64,000 nt of DNA from Alentia gelatinosa (GCA_950022655.1 OX465583.1:17287318-17351317), one strand, 5' to 3'; numbered from the stretch's first letter, positions 34,336 through 46,461 are shown. Notes: generated from the letters alone by a model not told the origin. Made by a program: numbers and translations.

Positions 34336-35876
34336 CCGTGCGGCGGTTGATAACAATAAGCGGCAAAGGTCGGTGGTCGAGCGCGTTCTCATGATGAGTG
34401 TGACCCGTGTCCTCCACATAGCATGACCAAAACATATATTGAATGAAAACAGCGGGAGGCTGAGTGGGGTTAACGCATATCCAAACAGCGGGTATGGCGT
34501 GACAGTGTGGGTCCCAGTCAGTCAGAGCGTTTTCACTTCACTTTTACGAGTGCGATATGCGGTACACCTTCTGTATCTTTGTATATTTATCCATTTCTCA
34601 TCTATGCATCACAAATATATCTATTGTTCAATTCATATATTATTTTAGACAAAATATAAAATACTTATCTCTACCACTTATCCTTATTTTAGTACACCAA
34701 TCAAAAGATATTTCATCAAATGAAATATCACAATTATTTCATTTTCCAGAGTGAAATATTGGTGGTGGCTTTTCCTGCAATAGACTCGTATACTTGTTTA
34801 AGTCATAGGTCGGAGACATGGGGCCAGCAAAGATCAGTAAAACTATTAGTGTATAGTGTATCAGCTATGGCACATAAAGTGTGGAGAAAAACTAGGAGTA
34901 ATGATGGGGAAATGGCTCAGGAAATCAGTGTCATGTGGTGGAGACAGTGGGCACAGTCTGAGTAAGTGCAAACATGATGTGAGAGCGACACGAAGGCCAA
35001 GTCTACTGTGTACACTGACCACACATCATAACCAGTCTTCATCCTCATCACCACACTACTTTTATGTTTATTATCCATCGATTACAAAGACCTCATTGGA
35101 AATGTGTTAGGCCACAGTAAACCACTACCTATTGTTTCTAAGTTGTCTGAACCCATAACCATTTGATACTGATTTGAAACCCATTGATTATGGCCGCAAA
35201 GCCATTGATTAAGGAAAAATAATCTCTTTGTGCTTTGTGCCCTAGTATTGTGCACAGATTTAACATTGGAAATGTGACTAAATTCTGCTAATAATGATAG
35301 AACACTCTGAACAATTCATGTCTCATCTCCAAGTGACTATGGCACAAAATGAAAATCACCTACCAGAAACAGTTAAAATAGCCTGATTTGGTGTAGCGGT
35401 GTAGCATATTCGCTACGTCCACATTCTCCCTCAGGGAATCTTTTTCGTCTCTGAGAATGTTGTGCAGTAGCCGGGGGATTGTACGGTTCACTGAGCATGC
35501 GCACTAGAAAGGTACACTTTTTCACATTATTTTTCTGCTTGGTGAGGGCTAGCATGCTCAGCTTGAACAATTTTTTCAACTTTCTCTTTTTTTTAAACAT
35601 GGAGTGGTGAAAGCAGTGAGTCAGTACATTAAGAATGCCGAACCGTTCTCACAATTCACAACTAAGTTTGCCTGCATTCGTTGAGTGTTTTATTTATCTG
35701 GCACTGTTTTTCTATCAGCGATCCGTGTGTCACCGGCGAGTTGGGAGATTACAGTAGACTTGGCAAGCCGCCTGTATTCATAGCTCTGAGCATTTTTAGT
35801 TCATTTTATTCACTGACAACATGATCTATATCTTTACCAATGATGAATTCCTCAATGGGAATGGGAGTCTATATAA
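34336..35876. other. Gene-poor DNA, no exon supported
   Basis: Short frames at 34720-34965 and 35373-35600 have no domain. Nothing recognised. Confidence 0.3.
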
Positions 35877-36050
35877 CGAGGGGATTATAGGAAAAATGAG
35901 CTTCCGGTGTTGGATTATTGGGAGGGAGTGAGCGCAGGGATATACAAACAGCGATTGGCGGAGCTTTTAAAGGGGGATTTGAGTGAGGCAGCAGGGAGCA
36001 AGGAGGTCGACACATACGAGCAGTGGCCATTCCACACACATCGAATTGTA
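35877..36050 (+). other. Candidate coding exon of unknown family
   Basis: An open frame reads NELPVLDYWEGVSAGIYKQR, then LAELLKGDLSEAAGSKEVDT and YEQWPFHTHRI, up to a donor-like ATT/GTAGGT at about 36050. A possible acceptor TTATAG lies just upstream at about 35889. The composition is more protein-like than other short frames around it, and it is not in an obvious repeat. I do not recognise the family, and it does not look like a START segment. It may be chance. Confidence 0.2.
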
Positions 36051-36474
36051 GGTTTCTGCTTATGTCACCCTGTGTGCGTATTTATATATGCGTGTGTCTA
36101 TAAGCCTGTTTCCACTTGCGGATGTTCAGCTCCCGATCAATTTATCGGTAACCACCAACCGATTCTTAAAGTGGAAACATGAGCACTTCCTCCCGACAAA
36201 AGCATGGGTTTGTCTAGTATAGTGTTAATCGTATCAGAGGAAATCGGTTGGCAAGTGGTTCCAAACAGAGCAACGATATTTGTTATCTAAAGTCTTTTGT
36301 GCCGAGTAGTACACGCACTACCCTTATTTGTATATTTGAACGTGTGTTTCCTATAAATCGCCGGTCGTTTAGTCGGCATATGGGAAAGCACTTTATCTCA
36401 CCCCTGGTACAAGCTTCGCCATAGAAATAACATTAGGAAAAAATACTCAACGATGACCTCCGTAAAGTGGCAAT

Positions 36475-36498
36475 ACTACGCCACGGCCGTGGCGTAGT
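36475..36498. repeat. 24-bp perfect palindrome
   Basis: ACTACGCCACGG followed at once by its exact reverse complement CCGTGGCGTAGT, with no spacer. A TGACGTCA (CRE-like palindrome) follows at 36509-36516. It stands about 100 bp before long foldback hairpin 2. Confidence 0.9.
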
Positions 36499-36600
36499 GA
36501 ATGTGAGATGACGTCACATAGATTTTCTAGCTATATTCGAGCTATTCTGATATTCTGATAGTATCTATCATCATAGAAAGGGGTGAGATACATCCAGAAC

Positions 36601-36733
36601 CGCACTCGAATCGTAAAATAGACAATACTCCACTCGTTTGGATGTGCCATAATCGTCACTCGTCTTCGCCTCGATGACGATTGCGGCCCATCCAAACTCG
36701 TGGAGTATTGTCTATCTATACGATTCTCGATGC
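36601..36733. repeat. Long foldback hairpin 2
   Basis: CGAATCGTAAAATAGACAATA, CTCCACTCGTTTGGATGTGCC and ATAATCGTCA on the left are answered by TGACGATTGCGGCCCATCC, AAACTCGTGGAGTATTGTC and TATCTATACGATTCTCGATG on the right. Arms are about 60 bp; the centre is CTCGTCTTCGCCTCGA near 36665. Confidence 0.85.
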
Positions 36734-37099
36734 AGTTCTATATAAATACACCTTACCACTCTCCGTTTCCGTGTCTTTGTGTGTCGGTTTCGGGTGCGTG
36801 CGGGAGGTGGGGAGGAACCTGCCAATCACACCCAGATCAAAGCAATGTGCACTGACCCTGCCCTTATCCACGATATGGCAGTCACACTGTGAACTTATTA
36901 TTTTGACTTAGTGCCAAGTCTTACAAGGCCTAACATATACACTTTAGAGCTATGAACCTTGAAAACAATTATGATCACCGAATGTTTGTCAAAGTGTAAA
37001 AAAAATGAGCGATTTGAGATATTTACTGGTACCTCATCACTGATTATGAGTCTTTAATAACTAATGAATCATTTAAAATGAATTTAAAACTGTGGATCT

Positions 37100-37490
37100 T
37101 CCATCTATCCAGGTGGCATTGGATATGAAGCTGTACACACTTATACAGAGCTGTATAGAGCTGTATATCTGTACAAAGCTGTACACACCTGTTCAAAGCT
37201 TACACACCTATAAAAGCTGTATACCTGTGCAAATATGTATACCTATACAAAGCTGTATACCTGTACAAAGCTGTATACCTGTACAAAGCTGTATACCTGT
37301 ACAAAGCTTACACATCTGAACAAAGCTGTATACACCATTACAACACTGTACACACCTGCACAAAGCTGTACACACCGGTACAAAGCTTTACAAATCGGTG
37401 CAAAGCTTTACACACATATGCAAGTCCATAAACTCCTGTACAAAGCTATATATACCAGTACAAAGCTGTACACACCTGTATACATTACAC
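37100..37490. repeat. 18-bp minisatellite (GCTGTATACCTGTACAAA)
   Basis: Copies are perfect around 37250-37310 and degenerate at both sides. The 18-base period is a multiple of three, so frames such as 37235-37504 stay open with YTCTKL repeats. Not a gene. Confidence 0.9.
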
Positions 37491-37649
37491 GAGGCGTTAT
37501 CTAGTGAAGTTGCAGGCTGGAAACTAGGATCTCCTGAACCAAGGACTACAAATCTATTAGAGAGTGTATTTTCCTAAACAAAATTCAATGGCTTTGAGGC
37601 CGTAATCAATAGTTGTTATGATTTCTGACAATATAGGAACAATGGGGAG

Positions 37650-37935
37650 TAATTAGATGAATAATAAATAGATAATATTGACTTGTTTAAGTTGCAAGCA
37701 GACGTATGGGGAGTTGCGGCATAGTAATATCCAAGCGTATGCAATGATATTGCGTAGAGTCAACTCCGAGGAGCACACGACCACTTTTATATGAACCCAG
37801 TCTATATTGTATTTCTTATCCACATTTTTTCCGGGCAAGTGACCAGCCGATAGCAGTTCACTTTAGTTACGCAATATTTTTCCATATGCACAATTTTTTC
37901 CACGCACACTCCCTATATATTTTCTACGGACACTT
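37650..37935 (-). repeat. Dispersed repeat R5, copy 1
   Basis: On the minus strand it carries GTAGAAAATATATAGGGAGTG, TTGCGTAACTAAAGTGAACTG, GTGGTCGTGTGCTCCTCGG and CTCTACGCAATATCATTGC. These match in order the copy at 38535-38875 and two weaker ones at 55440-55980 and 56080-56340. Confidence 0.55.
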
Positions 37936-38269
37936 TGTATTGGGTGGATACTAGAACACAGTTGACTGTAACTAGTCTGTCAGCAGGAGGCAGACAACCA
38001 TTCCGTCATCCGAACGACGATCGCTCGATCCTGAAATTCACCAGAATCGAGTGCCTTGACAAAACCGAAAACAAAAATAAGAAAAGCAAGATAGGGGGAC
38101 AATAGGAACGAGTTGATGTTAGGCGCGGGAGGAAAAAGCGGGTATAGATCAGAGGGGGCCGTACCAAAGTGTGTCTTGCCCCCTTGGCAAAGCGCCATTC
38201 TAGAGTGGGGTCTTTTTTTGCTCACCTCTCGCCAGCCATGCTTACCTAATACCCGGCTAGTAGACGGGG

Positions 38270-38415
38270 AGGGACCTTAGCCTCAGGCACCGGGCGGCGG
38301 GCGATAATGGGGCAAGTTGGCGGGGCCGGATCTCGCGGTCAGTGGACGCTATGATTGGCCCTCATGACACCTCCATGGACCACGTGACACCCGCTACAGG
38401 CGCCGGGCCGGAGCT
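38270..38415. promoter_or_regulatory. Short CpG-rich patch with CCAAT and E-box motifs
   Basis: About 145 bp with dense CpG (GCACCGGGCGGCGGGCGATAA, GGCGGGGCCGGATCTCGCGG), a CCAAT-type ATTGGCC at about 38355 and a CCACGTGAC E-box at about 38380. Such a mix is typical of promoters. No coding exon was recognised next to it, so its target is unknown. Confidence 0.3.
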
Positions 38416-38534
38416 AGCTTGTAGATATAGAGAACCTAAAATCATTCCGGAGACTAGACTAGAAAGAGGAATATGATGTTTTCTATGTATAGTTTAATTC
38501 CTTTTATCACCCCACCCCCACCCCCCACCCAACA

Positions 38535-38875
38535 AAGCCTCCGTAGAAAACATATAGGGAGTGTGTAATTCAACTGGCGGAGATTATGGGTGGTCGTGAT
38601 CTCTGCCCTACGCACAGCGAAGATTACAGGAAAAAAGTCAATTGCGTGCAAAGTAGAGCGTGAGAAGCTCGGCAGTCATTTTGTCTTTTCTTTGATTATA
38701 TTTGCATTGCTGAATGATACATGTAATTATAACTGGTTTCAGATACGTGTGGTCGTTTTATCCGCGGATATGACTCTACGTAAAATCCTCACTTTCGCTT
38801 TGATATAACTATGCGCCAACTGCTTGGAGAATATGGCCAATAGTATCCGAAAAGAGATGATATTGTGCATATAAC
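38535..38875 (+). repeat. Dispersed repeat R5, copy 2
   Basis: Contains CCGTAGAAAACATATAGGGA, GTGCAAAGTAGAGCGTGAGAA, GGCAGTCATTTTGTC, TTGCATTGCTGAATGATAC, TTTCAGATACGTGTGGTCG, CTACGTAAAATCCTCAC and GCGCCAACTGCTTGGAGAAT. It lies inverted to the copy about 0.6 kb to the left. Confidence 0.6.
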
Positions 38876-41129
38876 GCGATTATAAATAACCACAGGCCAT
38901 CCAATAACGGGATAGAACTGTATGACCATGTGCGATTGATGTATAATCAAGTATATAAGATATGGTTTGATGATAAAGATATCGATTTGATCTCCCCAAA
39001 TCTGCTGCGCCTGTGACTTTTCTGTGCATGTAACTCAGTAATCCTTATTTTACTAGCTCTACTGCAGCTCACAGCCATACCCCAAACATCCCGAAATTAG
39101 TCAGAACGGAAGATTTAAATAAACATAGCATTTATAATGCAGTAAAATAGAATACTGTTGTGTATGCAAAGGCTACTAAGCTGGAGTTTTGTTTTGTTTA
39201 GAGGATGATTTTTTCAGTTCAGGCACATTATTACAGAATTATAGGAATTATACCGAAGTATAATCACCTTTTTCCTCTTTGATTGACCTTACATCTTGAT
39301 GTCGCCTTATATGAAATATATTTCAATTTTAACAATCCGTATATGATTCTCCAGAAGATATATGAAGATTTAATACAACAAAGCGGTAGGACGAATACAT
39401 GTACAATAGGACAGCAGGACAATACAGCAACACAGGAGTTCTCCAAAATTAAAGTAGTGCATGGTTTGACAGAATCACAGAACTATTCACAATGAGGCGG
39501 TATAATGCATATTCGTTATACCCAGGTATCTGTCAGTAATATGGTAATTATTGTTATCATTAGTGAAATGCCTGAAGGAATAGTACACTTTTTTAATTTC
39601 AAGTATGTGTATTGAATGGTTCGTGGTGCCATGTATTGTCTTTATTGGTTATAGTATGGAAGCACTTCCATGGATTATAGTGTTATAGGTGGGTTGGGGA
39701 TACAGTCACAGAAAAGGACTCTATTTCCATTTCGTAGACTTCAAAAGTATTCTAAGCACTGTTTGGTGTTAGAGTGCCAGCCGCAAGCAGGTATTCACTG
39801 ACACCCAGTTTCTCTGTGAGTCTGTGTTGCAAGCTGCCATGACTTACAAGAGTTTATGTAGGGACGTCCGCGTTGTATTTTCACTGTAAATCCGTGTCGC
39901 TTGGATCCACAAACTCAAACACAATCCAAACTATGGCAGCTGGCGGCTTGGTGTTTGGTGGATTTCTTTAGCGTGTGATGCATAACTTTGTCTAATTTTC
40001 TTTTTCATGCGTTTCTTTTTTTTCCGGGCGGTCAATAGGGTGAAATATAGGCCGCCTTGTTCGCACTTCCGGTCTATTGACTCGGCTCATAAAGCTATTC
40101 GCCCGATCTGTAAACAGGTGTGAGCTATTTGCCATGCGCCACAAAAATTCAGTATATATACATCAGGCTTTAGAGACTTCCACTTTTCAGTATATTTTCA
40201 ACACAAGTTTGCCTATGGCAAGTCCATATACTTAACTTTTTAACTTATTGTATGACAACTCACGATCCTGAAGTTCACGATCTGTTGATCATCCCGTGTT
40301 TTCGTCAATTCATCGCATCAGCTTTGCCATTTTCTGTCATTTTTCATTTATAACACAATATTAGTTTAGTACTATCATACTATATTGTCAAGATGACTGT
40401 GTAATTTGATGGTTGTCGTAGGGAACCTAGACATTTTCGTAAAGCTTATGGCCCCTATACTTGAAAAAAAGATATACGTGTACATGTACATGTAGTTACA
40501 AATTATCGCTTCATTTCATGGTGGCCATCTTGGAAGTCCAATAGGTCTAACATTTTCTTCCTGTTTCAACTAAATAGCACTATATATTTGCCTTTATATC
40601 TACTAAGACCACATAAAACCAAACGTATTATAAAAACATCATCACCACTAATCAGCTCTGCCAGTGATTATCTCTCTTTTCAACCATAGTGAATTCATTT
40701 CTGGGTCAGAACCGTCGAAACTTAAATGTTCTCCAGTCTAATTTTACTCATTGGTCCTACTCTCCCATCACCAATCAGACATCATTGTAGTATGGAGACA
40801 GAAGTGAACTGGCATCTAAAATTATGAAACATATACCAGCTGCGGTTCAACGTGGAGACACACACTCTCCCAGCAGAAGTTCGTGTTGACCGCCCTAGTC
40901 TGCTTCTCGCGGCAGCCGACACCTCGTCTTCCGGTGTAGAAAAAGGCGGGAAATGGAAGGCGCCCTCTATATTGAGCTAGGTGAACTGAATGTCTGTATT
41001 TTTGTCTATGGGGTAAGGAAGAGGCAAAGGTCTCCTTCTGCCCTAGTCTAGACCAACCTGCTTGCTTCACTCTCACTAGGTCCAGATTCTCTTCTAATGG
41101 TTCTCGGCAATCGCCCTTGAATCTAAACT
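38876..41129. other. Gene-poor DNA, no exon supported
   Basis: Mixed AT-rich DNA with an ACGTGTACATGTACATGTA run near 40477. No repeat family or exon recognised. Confidence 0.35.
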
Positions 41130-41405
41130 GGGTTTAATCTCATTATCTCACTCCTGTTTTTCCACATTGACCTAGGAACTCGTACCAAATGCCCATGGAG
41201 TATTGTAAAAATACTAAAAGGGTAATGACGTCACAAACGTTAGCCAATTCGTCAATGATATGGGTGAAATACAATTTGAACCATACTCGATCCAGAGCCA
41301 CTTGAAATATGCTATTCGTTTCGGTTGGCAACGTAACCCCACTGGCAACCAACACTCATGGGGTATTTTCAGTAGCTACTGATCGAGATGAAGTTCTTTC
41401 TTATA
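41130..41405. repeat. Dispersed repeat R6, copy
   Basis: CATTATCTCACTCC, GGAACTCGTACCAAATG, CATGGAGTATTG, ATGACGTCAC, ATGGGTGAAATACAATTTGAA, CCATACTCGAT and GATCGAGATGAAGTTC. Related motif series occur at 27269-27565, 36505-36745 and 53300-53475. Often next to or overlapping a foldback hairpin. Confidence 0.4.
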
Positions 41406-41444
41406 GTATTATCATATGCTTACCCCTCCACCTGCCCTGGCCTT

Positions 41445-41700
41445 TTCACTCTGGAAAAATGTCAAAGTCTGACCTTCTAGCATGTAACAATGTCTAAGCG
41501 TTGACTTTTCACCGTGGAAAAATAGCAAAGTATGACTTTTTTGCATGCAATGATGGGTAAGCCCTGACTTCTCACCGTGGAAAAATGGCAAAGTCTGACT
41601 TTTTGGCATGCAATGATGGCTAAGCCCTAACTTTCCACTGTGGAAAAATGGCAAAGTCTGACTTTTTTGCGTGCAATGAAGGCTAAGACCTGACTTTTCA
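41445..41700. repeat. 63-bp tandem array, about four copies
   Basis: GTGGAAAAAT at 41514, 41577 and 41640 fixes the period at exactly 63. Each unit holds GCAAAGTCTGACTTTTT and GCATGCAATGATGG. The period is a multiple of three, so the minus strand shows a 112-codon frame with a 21-residue repeat (HHCMPKSQTLPFFHG). Not a gene. Confidence 0.9.
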
Positions 41701-42274
41701 CAGACCTTTTGCAGATTCACGGTAAATCCAGTGGAACAGGCTAATGTCAAAGTCTGACTTCATACCAAGTCAGCAATTTTTCAGTTCGCCCCCACTCCCC
41801 CACTTTCAAAGTATTCCGATGCCCCTGCACTTGGAGACCTTGGACTTGGAGGCCTTGGACTGCCAGGTGTCGGTGGGAGTGAATATACTGAACAGCCTTT
41901 AGGTTTCTTAATGAATGTCCATAATCAAAGACTTCGGCAAGTCTATCATGAATCCAACTCCGGTCTGGGTGGATTTATAATTGTCTTAATCTTGGCACAT
42001 GTATGAAGTCATAGTCTTATAGTCGTAACGTGTTTTTTCTTGACTGCGAGCCAAAGCAATGTTTCCCATATTGATACTAAGGGCACTGTCGACGATCGAA
42101 AGTATAACTTACAAATTTAACCTTTATTCATCTATTTCTTCATTAGCGGAAGGATAATCATGTTATTCAAATTGCCAGTCACTCTATACCTTACCCACAT
42201 CAAAGTGTATATCAAGTAGAGATATCTTGCCGATGTCAATAGTGTATGAATCTGGTAGACATATAAATAACCGC

Positions 42275-42700
42275 CAAAATCAGACAGTCATTACAGTACC
42301 AGGTCATATAAATCAAAGTAAAGTGGATACGTAGATTGTGATTTTTTTCATTAAGGCCCGTTAAACCCGGACAAATCAGACACTCACTGCAATCGCAATA
42401 CTTGGAGAATGAAAATGAGAGTAGATTATGAAAGGTGAATAAGTAGCTTTGTGATCTGTTTTATGAAGGCACGTTACACTGGACACACGTTGAGACCAGC
42501 TCCTCTGGAGTTGAGTGTGATCCAGTATACATAAATGTCTTTAAAAAAAACAACACGTTAAATTGGGATAAATCAGACACTCACTGTAATACCAGGTGAG
42601 TAGAAATGAGAGTAGCGAGTGGAAGGTGGACACGTAGCTTTGTGGTATGTTTTATCAAAGCACATTTAACTGGGATAAATCAGACACTCACTGATGTACG
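42275..42700. repeat. ~100-bp tandem array (AAATCAGACACTCACTG)
   Basis: AAATCAGACACTCACTG or a variant recurs at about 42277, 42372, 42569 and 42678, with GATACGTAGNTTGTGAT and AAGGCACGTTAAACTGG in between. Degenerate copies of 95-110 bp. Confidence 0.7.
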
Positions 42701-43399
42701 CGACGGCAACTTCATGAACCTCTCTTCAAGAACAACAACAAGCGGTCTTTTTGTTGTCGGTCAACATAATGGGAAGAAGGTGGTAAAAAGTAGAAACAAC
42801 ATGCTTGTTCTGGGTCAGGCTGCCTACAGCCCAGGGCAGGACTCGAGCGTGAGTCTGTGATGTGAGAAAACTTCACCCACGATCAACTCCTAGCCGCTTA
42901 TTTTCCAAACAGTGTGTGGACACCTTCAAGTAATGACGTAGCAAAACAGTAAATGGATACCTGTTTGGACAAGATGAGATTCATCCAGAGGAGCAAGCCT
43001 CAATTTTCATGTGACATTTCGAAGAAAATAGCCAGCAAATTTATAAATTGTATCTGGTAATTTGATGATGGTAGATGGTTTTTTTGGTTTCCCACTCCTG
43101 AATAATTCCATAGACAGGTAATGATTAATATCTCATACGGTATGTCAATATCGGCGCCTGTAGATCTAATACTTATTGCATTAAGAGTCTGGGGCCATCA
43201 TCTGTATGTGTGTGTGTAGGAGGGTGGGGGGAGGCTCATTTGGTGCAGGCGCCTACGGGGGTGAATGTACATGGAGCGCATGTTTCTTCACTAAAAAGAT
43301 GTCCGACGACGATGATATGGGATGAGGGTGCTTTTTTTGCCGGCAGTTTGAGTACAGTTCTCTGACCTGTATGAACAGCCCCAGCCGGCAAGAGTCTGA

Positions 43400-43760
43400 T
43401 CACTTATAATATAGAGCCCAGTCTGGTCTGACTAGACGAGCCACGCGCCTCTGGGACCGAACCGTATTATTTATCAATTATTATATGGAGCCCAGACTTG
43501 TCTGAATAGACGACCCATGCATCTATGCAACCATATCATATGGAGCCCAGTATGGTCTGACTAGATGAGCCATGCACCTTTTTAGCCGAGCTTTAACATA
43601 TTATTGATTAGCATACAGAGAACTAGTCTGGTTTGACTAGACGAGCCAAGCGGCTATGTGACCGAAATTTATCATCTATTTGTCATTATATAGATCCCAG
43701 TCTGGTCTAACTGGACAGACCACGAGCCTGTATGACCGAACCTTAACTTATCATTTATTC
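43400..43760. repeat. ~75-bp tandem array, five copies
   Basis: ATGGAGCCCAGTCTGGTCTG and variants start at about 43414, 43488, 43543, 43617 and 43692 followed by ACTAGACGAGCCA and GACCGAACCTTAA. One unit is shortened to about 55 bp. Confidence 0.8.
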
Positions 43761-46088
43761 ATTATTATTCTACTTGAAATCTTACTTCTAATCTCAAAAG
43801 TATTTAACACTATATCCATGATAAAAAAAAACTATCAAAAGGACATTAGAAGTCATCTTCTGGGATATGTATATTACCATGTATGTAAACCTCCCTACCA
43901 TGGCACTGCTATCTGTTGAGCAATTCACAGGTCATGGCAAGTCTATGAAGAAGAGACGAGGGGTGTGTTTGATATTGAATACAATTGTTCACGATCATTT
44001 CTCGTAAATATTACCACCTTTTAGTGTCTCATGCTAAACCTATGACTGTTCATGGGAATTACTCGTGAATATCATGTTGCTTTCATCTCTCTGTACTGCA
44101 CCGCATATATTGACTTTTTTCCCCTGCACCTCACATGACGGAAGTAATTAGCCTTTGTTTGGTTTCTGAGTAACACAGAGGTAATTGTCTATAATTGTTG
44201 CTGCAGTCAGTGACTGGCGCCTTTATTCTGTAATGACCACCCTCCTCTCCCATCCTCTCGTCACATGGAGTTAAGTACTTACAATCGTCACTGTCAAGGG
44301 TTTTGTTGATTATAATGAATGTAATGTTTGATTGTTTAACAGAGATGCAAATATGCCGCCAACTGACGAATATCCGAGATTTTTTTATATTTTTTAATAT
44401 ATATATTTTTTTATTTGCACAAAAGGTAAATAAATGGCCTCTGCCACGGCAGGTATTCTGGCCATTCTGTGAACAGATTTCAAGACGAAAATAGTATCAA
44501 CAACATTTCCGTGAGAGGCAGTGTCTCACTCTCTTGTATTTCATCCCTTGTTTGAAGCCTATGAAGAGGAAAAATAGTTCAATTAATCGTATTATTCTCA
44601 TCTGAGTATAGTTAGAGAGCAGACACAGACTCCAACAGGGTTACGACTGTCGGGCATGATTAGCGTGTGGGTAATGACCGACTCATCCCGAACCTAAGCT
44701 CTTGTTCCACCATCACGCGCGATCTAAGCGGAGGCTGGTTGACGTTTTTGTCTGGCTAGGTCGGGTTGAATCGTGTGAGTATACCTAGTTGGATCACTCT
44801 AGTGCATGAAGACACACCCCTACACACACCCACACACACATACCTATACACCAACACACTTTGTGGCTTTGGGCGATAATAGGGGCTGCACACACAGGGG
44901 TAGGCAGGCAAGTAGATCTTTCAAGATGTAAGGAGATGCAGTAGTACATGACACAGCCCGGCTTAGACAAGCAAAAGACCGGGCCGGTGGGGATCAGAAC
45001 TTTACGATTGTTGATGCACATGCACCTTCTCTAACCGTTCATGGTTCTCTGAGGGCCAGTTGTGTTGGCGTGTATCTCTCTTTTCAATGTACAAGTAGTA
45101 TACACCGCTTTGGAAATAAAGGCGAATGTATATATGTAAACCGTTTCCCGATATCTTAACATTAGATTCAAAAATTACTGGATATTTCATTACTGTCTCT
45201 AAATGCCTAGCGGCTGCGGCCCCTGGTAGTACCCTTTGTTTTCAACAAGGTCGATGTACGAGGATATCGTACATTGACAAAAAGTACTCCAATTCATAAG
45301 ATATTTTATATGACCGTACTCTGGATCGTAGGCCATCTACGTTGATCAAATATGTCCGATTGTTTATCAGTCACAACAATCGTTATTACCGATACTCTAT
45401 GATCACCCAGCGAATGTACGACAGTTTGGAAGACAGAAGATGGCAAGTTTCCTTTAGACACGATCGTAGTACGCCATGGGAAAATGGCGCTAAAACAGTC
45501 GTTCAGAAAGATTGTCTTAGAAAAACCATAGAAGTAAGCATGGTGTTTTTCAAATATGACAATCGTTATAAGCGATTTTTACAGATTGGGGAATGCGCAG
45601 CAGTAGGTTTCGCAAGAGCAACTGGTTTAGTGGTTTAGAAAAAATATTTCTCACGATCAAAATACCAAAAGGATAATTATGAAATTTCGAGTATAGGTAC
45701 ACCAGATCTATAAAAAAAATTCCCCAAAAGTATTTCTGAATTTCAATAGATTTTAGCATCGGGGAAAAGAGTTACAACCACCCATTATACCTGTACGACA
45801 TGTCTACAATTGTCTTGGATTGCGACACTTTGGCTGACAAATTCACTTACGATACCCTACGATTGTCACTACTATTGGACAACTCTAACCTCTCTACGTG
45901 TCGTATACTGACGATCGTTGGCGGATCTTCTATAATCAAATATCTATAGGATACTGACACCTGGAAGGTTTAGTTATGAATGATTCTCGTGACTGGAAAA
46001 CAGGGCCCTGTGTCATAGTGTGTCAGAAGCTCTTTGTGCATCGTAGTACTAACCAGAAGTTCCCGGTAAGCCCCGGTATCATTGCCCA
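43761..46088. other. Gene-poor DNA, no exon supported
   Basis: Includes CA-rich repeats near 44813-44850 and a 98-codon frame at 45342-45638 (ISHNNRYYRYSMITQ) in a region with several GATCGTAG/CGATCGT-type inverted motifs, which looks like element DNA. Nothing assigned. Confidence 0.35.
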
Positions 46089-46461
46089 GTGAGTCAAGGC
46101 CAAGTACGGTCAAGTACGGCAGTCCCGGTTCTCACTATCCAAAGGGGACTGCCGTGGCTGCCATGCTGGATTATTTTTTGCAGAGCTGCTCTCTCCACGG
46201 CAGCGAACCGGCAGCAATATATGCAGAGATATGCTAAAAATATAGAGGCTAAAGAACTACCTAGGACGAGGGGGCAAAGTAAAAGTAATATTAAATTAAA
46301 GAGACCACGTACAAACTTTTTTTAAGAGAAACCCACTATATGAGGGCATGACATTGTGGAACAATTTACCTATGATTGTACAAAACAGTACCTCCAGGTA
46401 TTCACATAAGAAATTTGTGAAAGCGAAATGTAAGGTGCTCCTGAATGAAGAGAATCGTTGA
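46089..46461 (+). pseudogene. C-terminal fragment of a LINE reverse-transcriptase protein, frameshifted
   Basis: The first frame ends with YAKNIEAKELPRTRGQSKS and KLKRPRTNFF, then stops at a TAA at 46323-46325. One base later, a second frame continues RNPLYEGMTLWNNLPMIVQN, then SRYSHKKFVKAKCKVLLNEE and a TGA at 46459-46461. The pattern R-T-x-x-(F/Y)-x-R...Y-x-G...LWN-x-LP...S...FK...K is the usual C-terminal tail of ORF2 in non-LTR retrotransposons (Jockey/CR1-like groups). The break falls in a run of seven T bases at 46317-46323, so it is a one-base length change. There is no upstream polymerase or endonuclease domain, so this is a 5'-truncated dead copy. Its AT-rich 3' flank (46462-46540) may be the element's 3' UTR. 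Confidence 0.65.

Noticed and set aside
41412..41750. 112-codon frame with a 21-residue Cys/His repeat, zinc-finger-like at first sight
   Set aside because: It is a 63-bp DNA tandem repeat; the Cys and His spacing does not fit a C2H2 finger.
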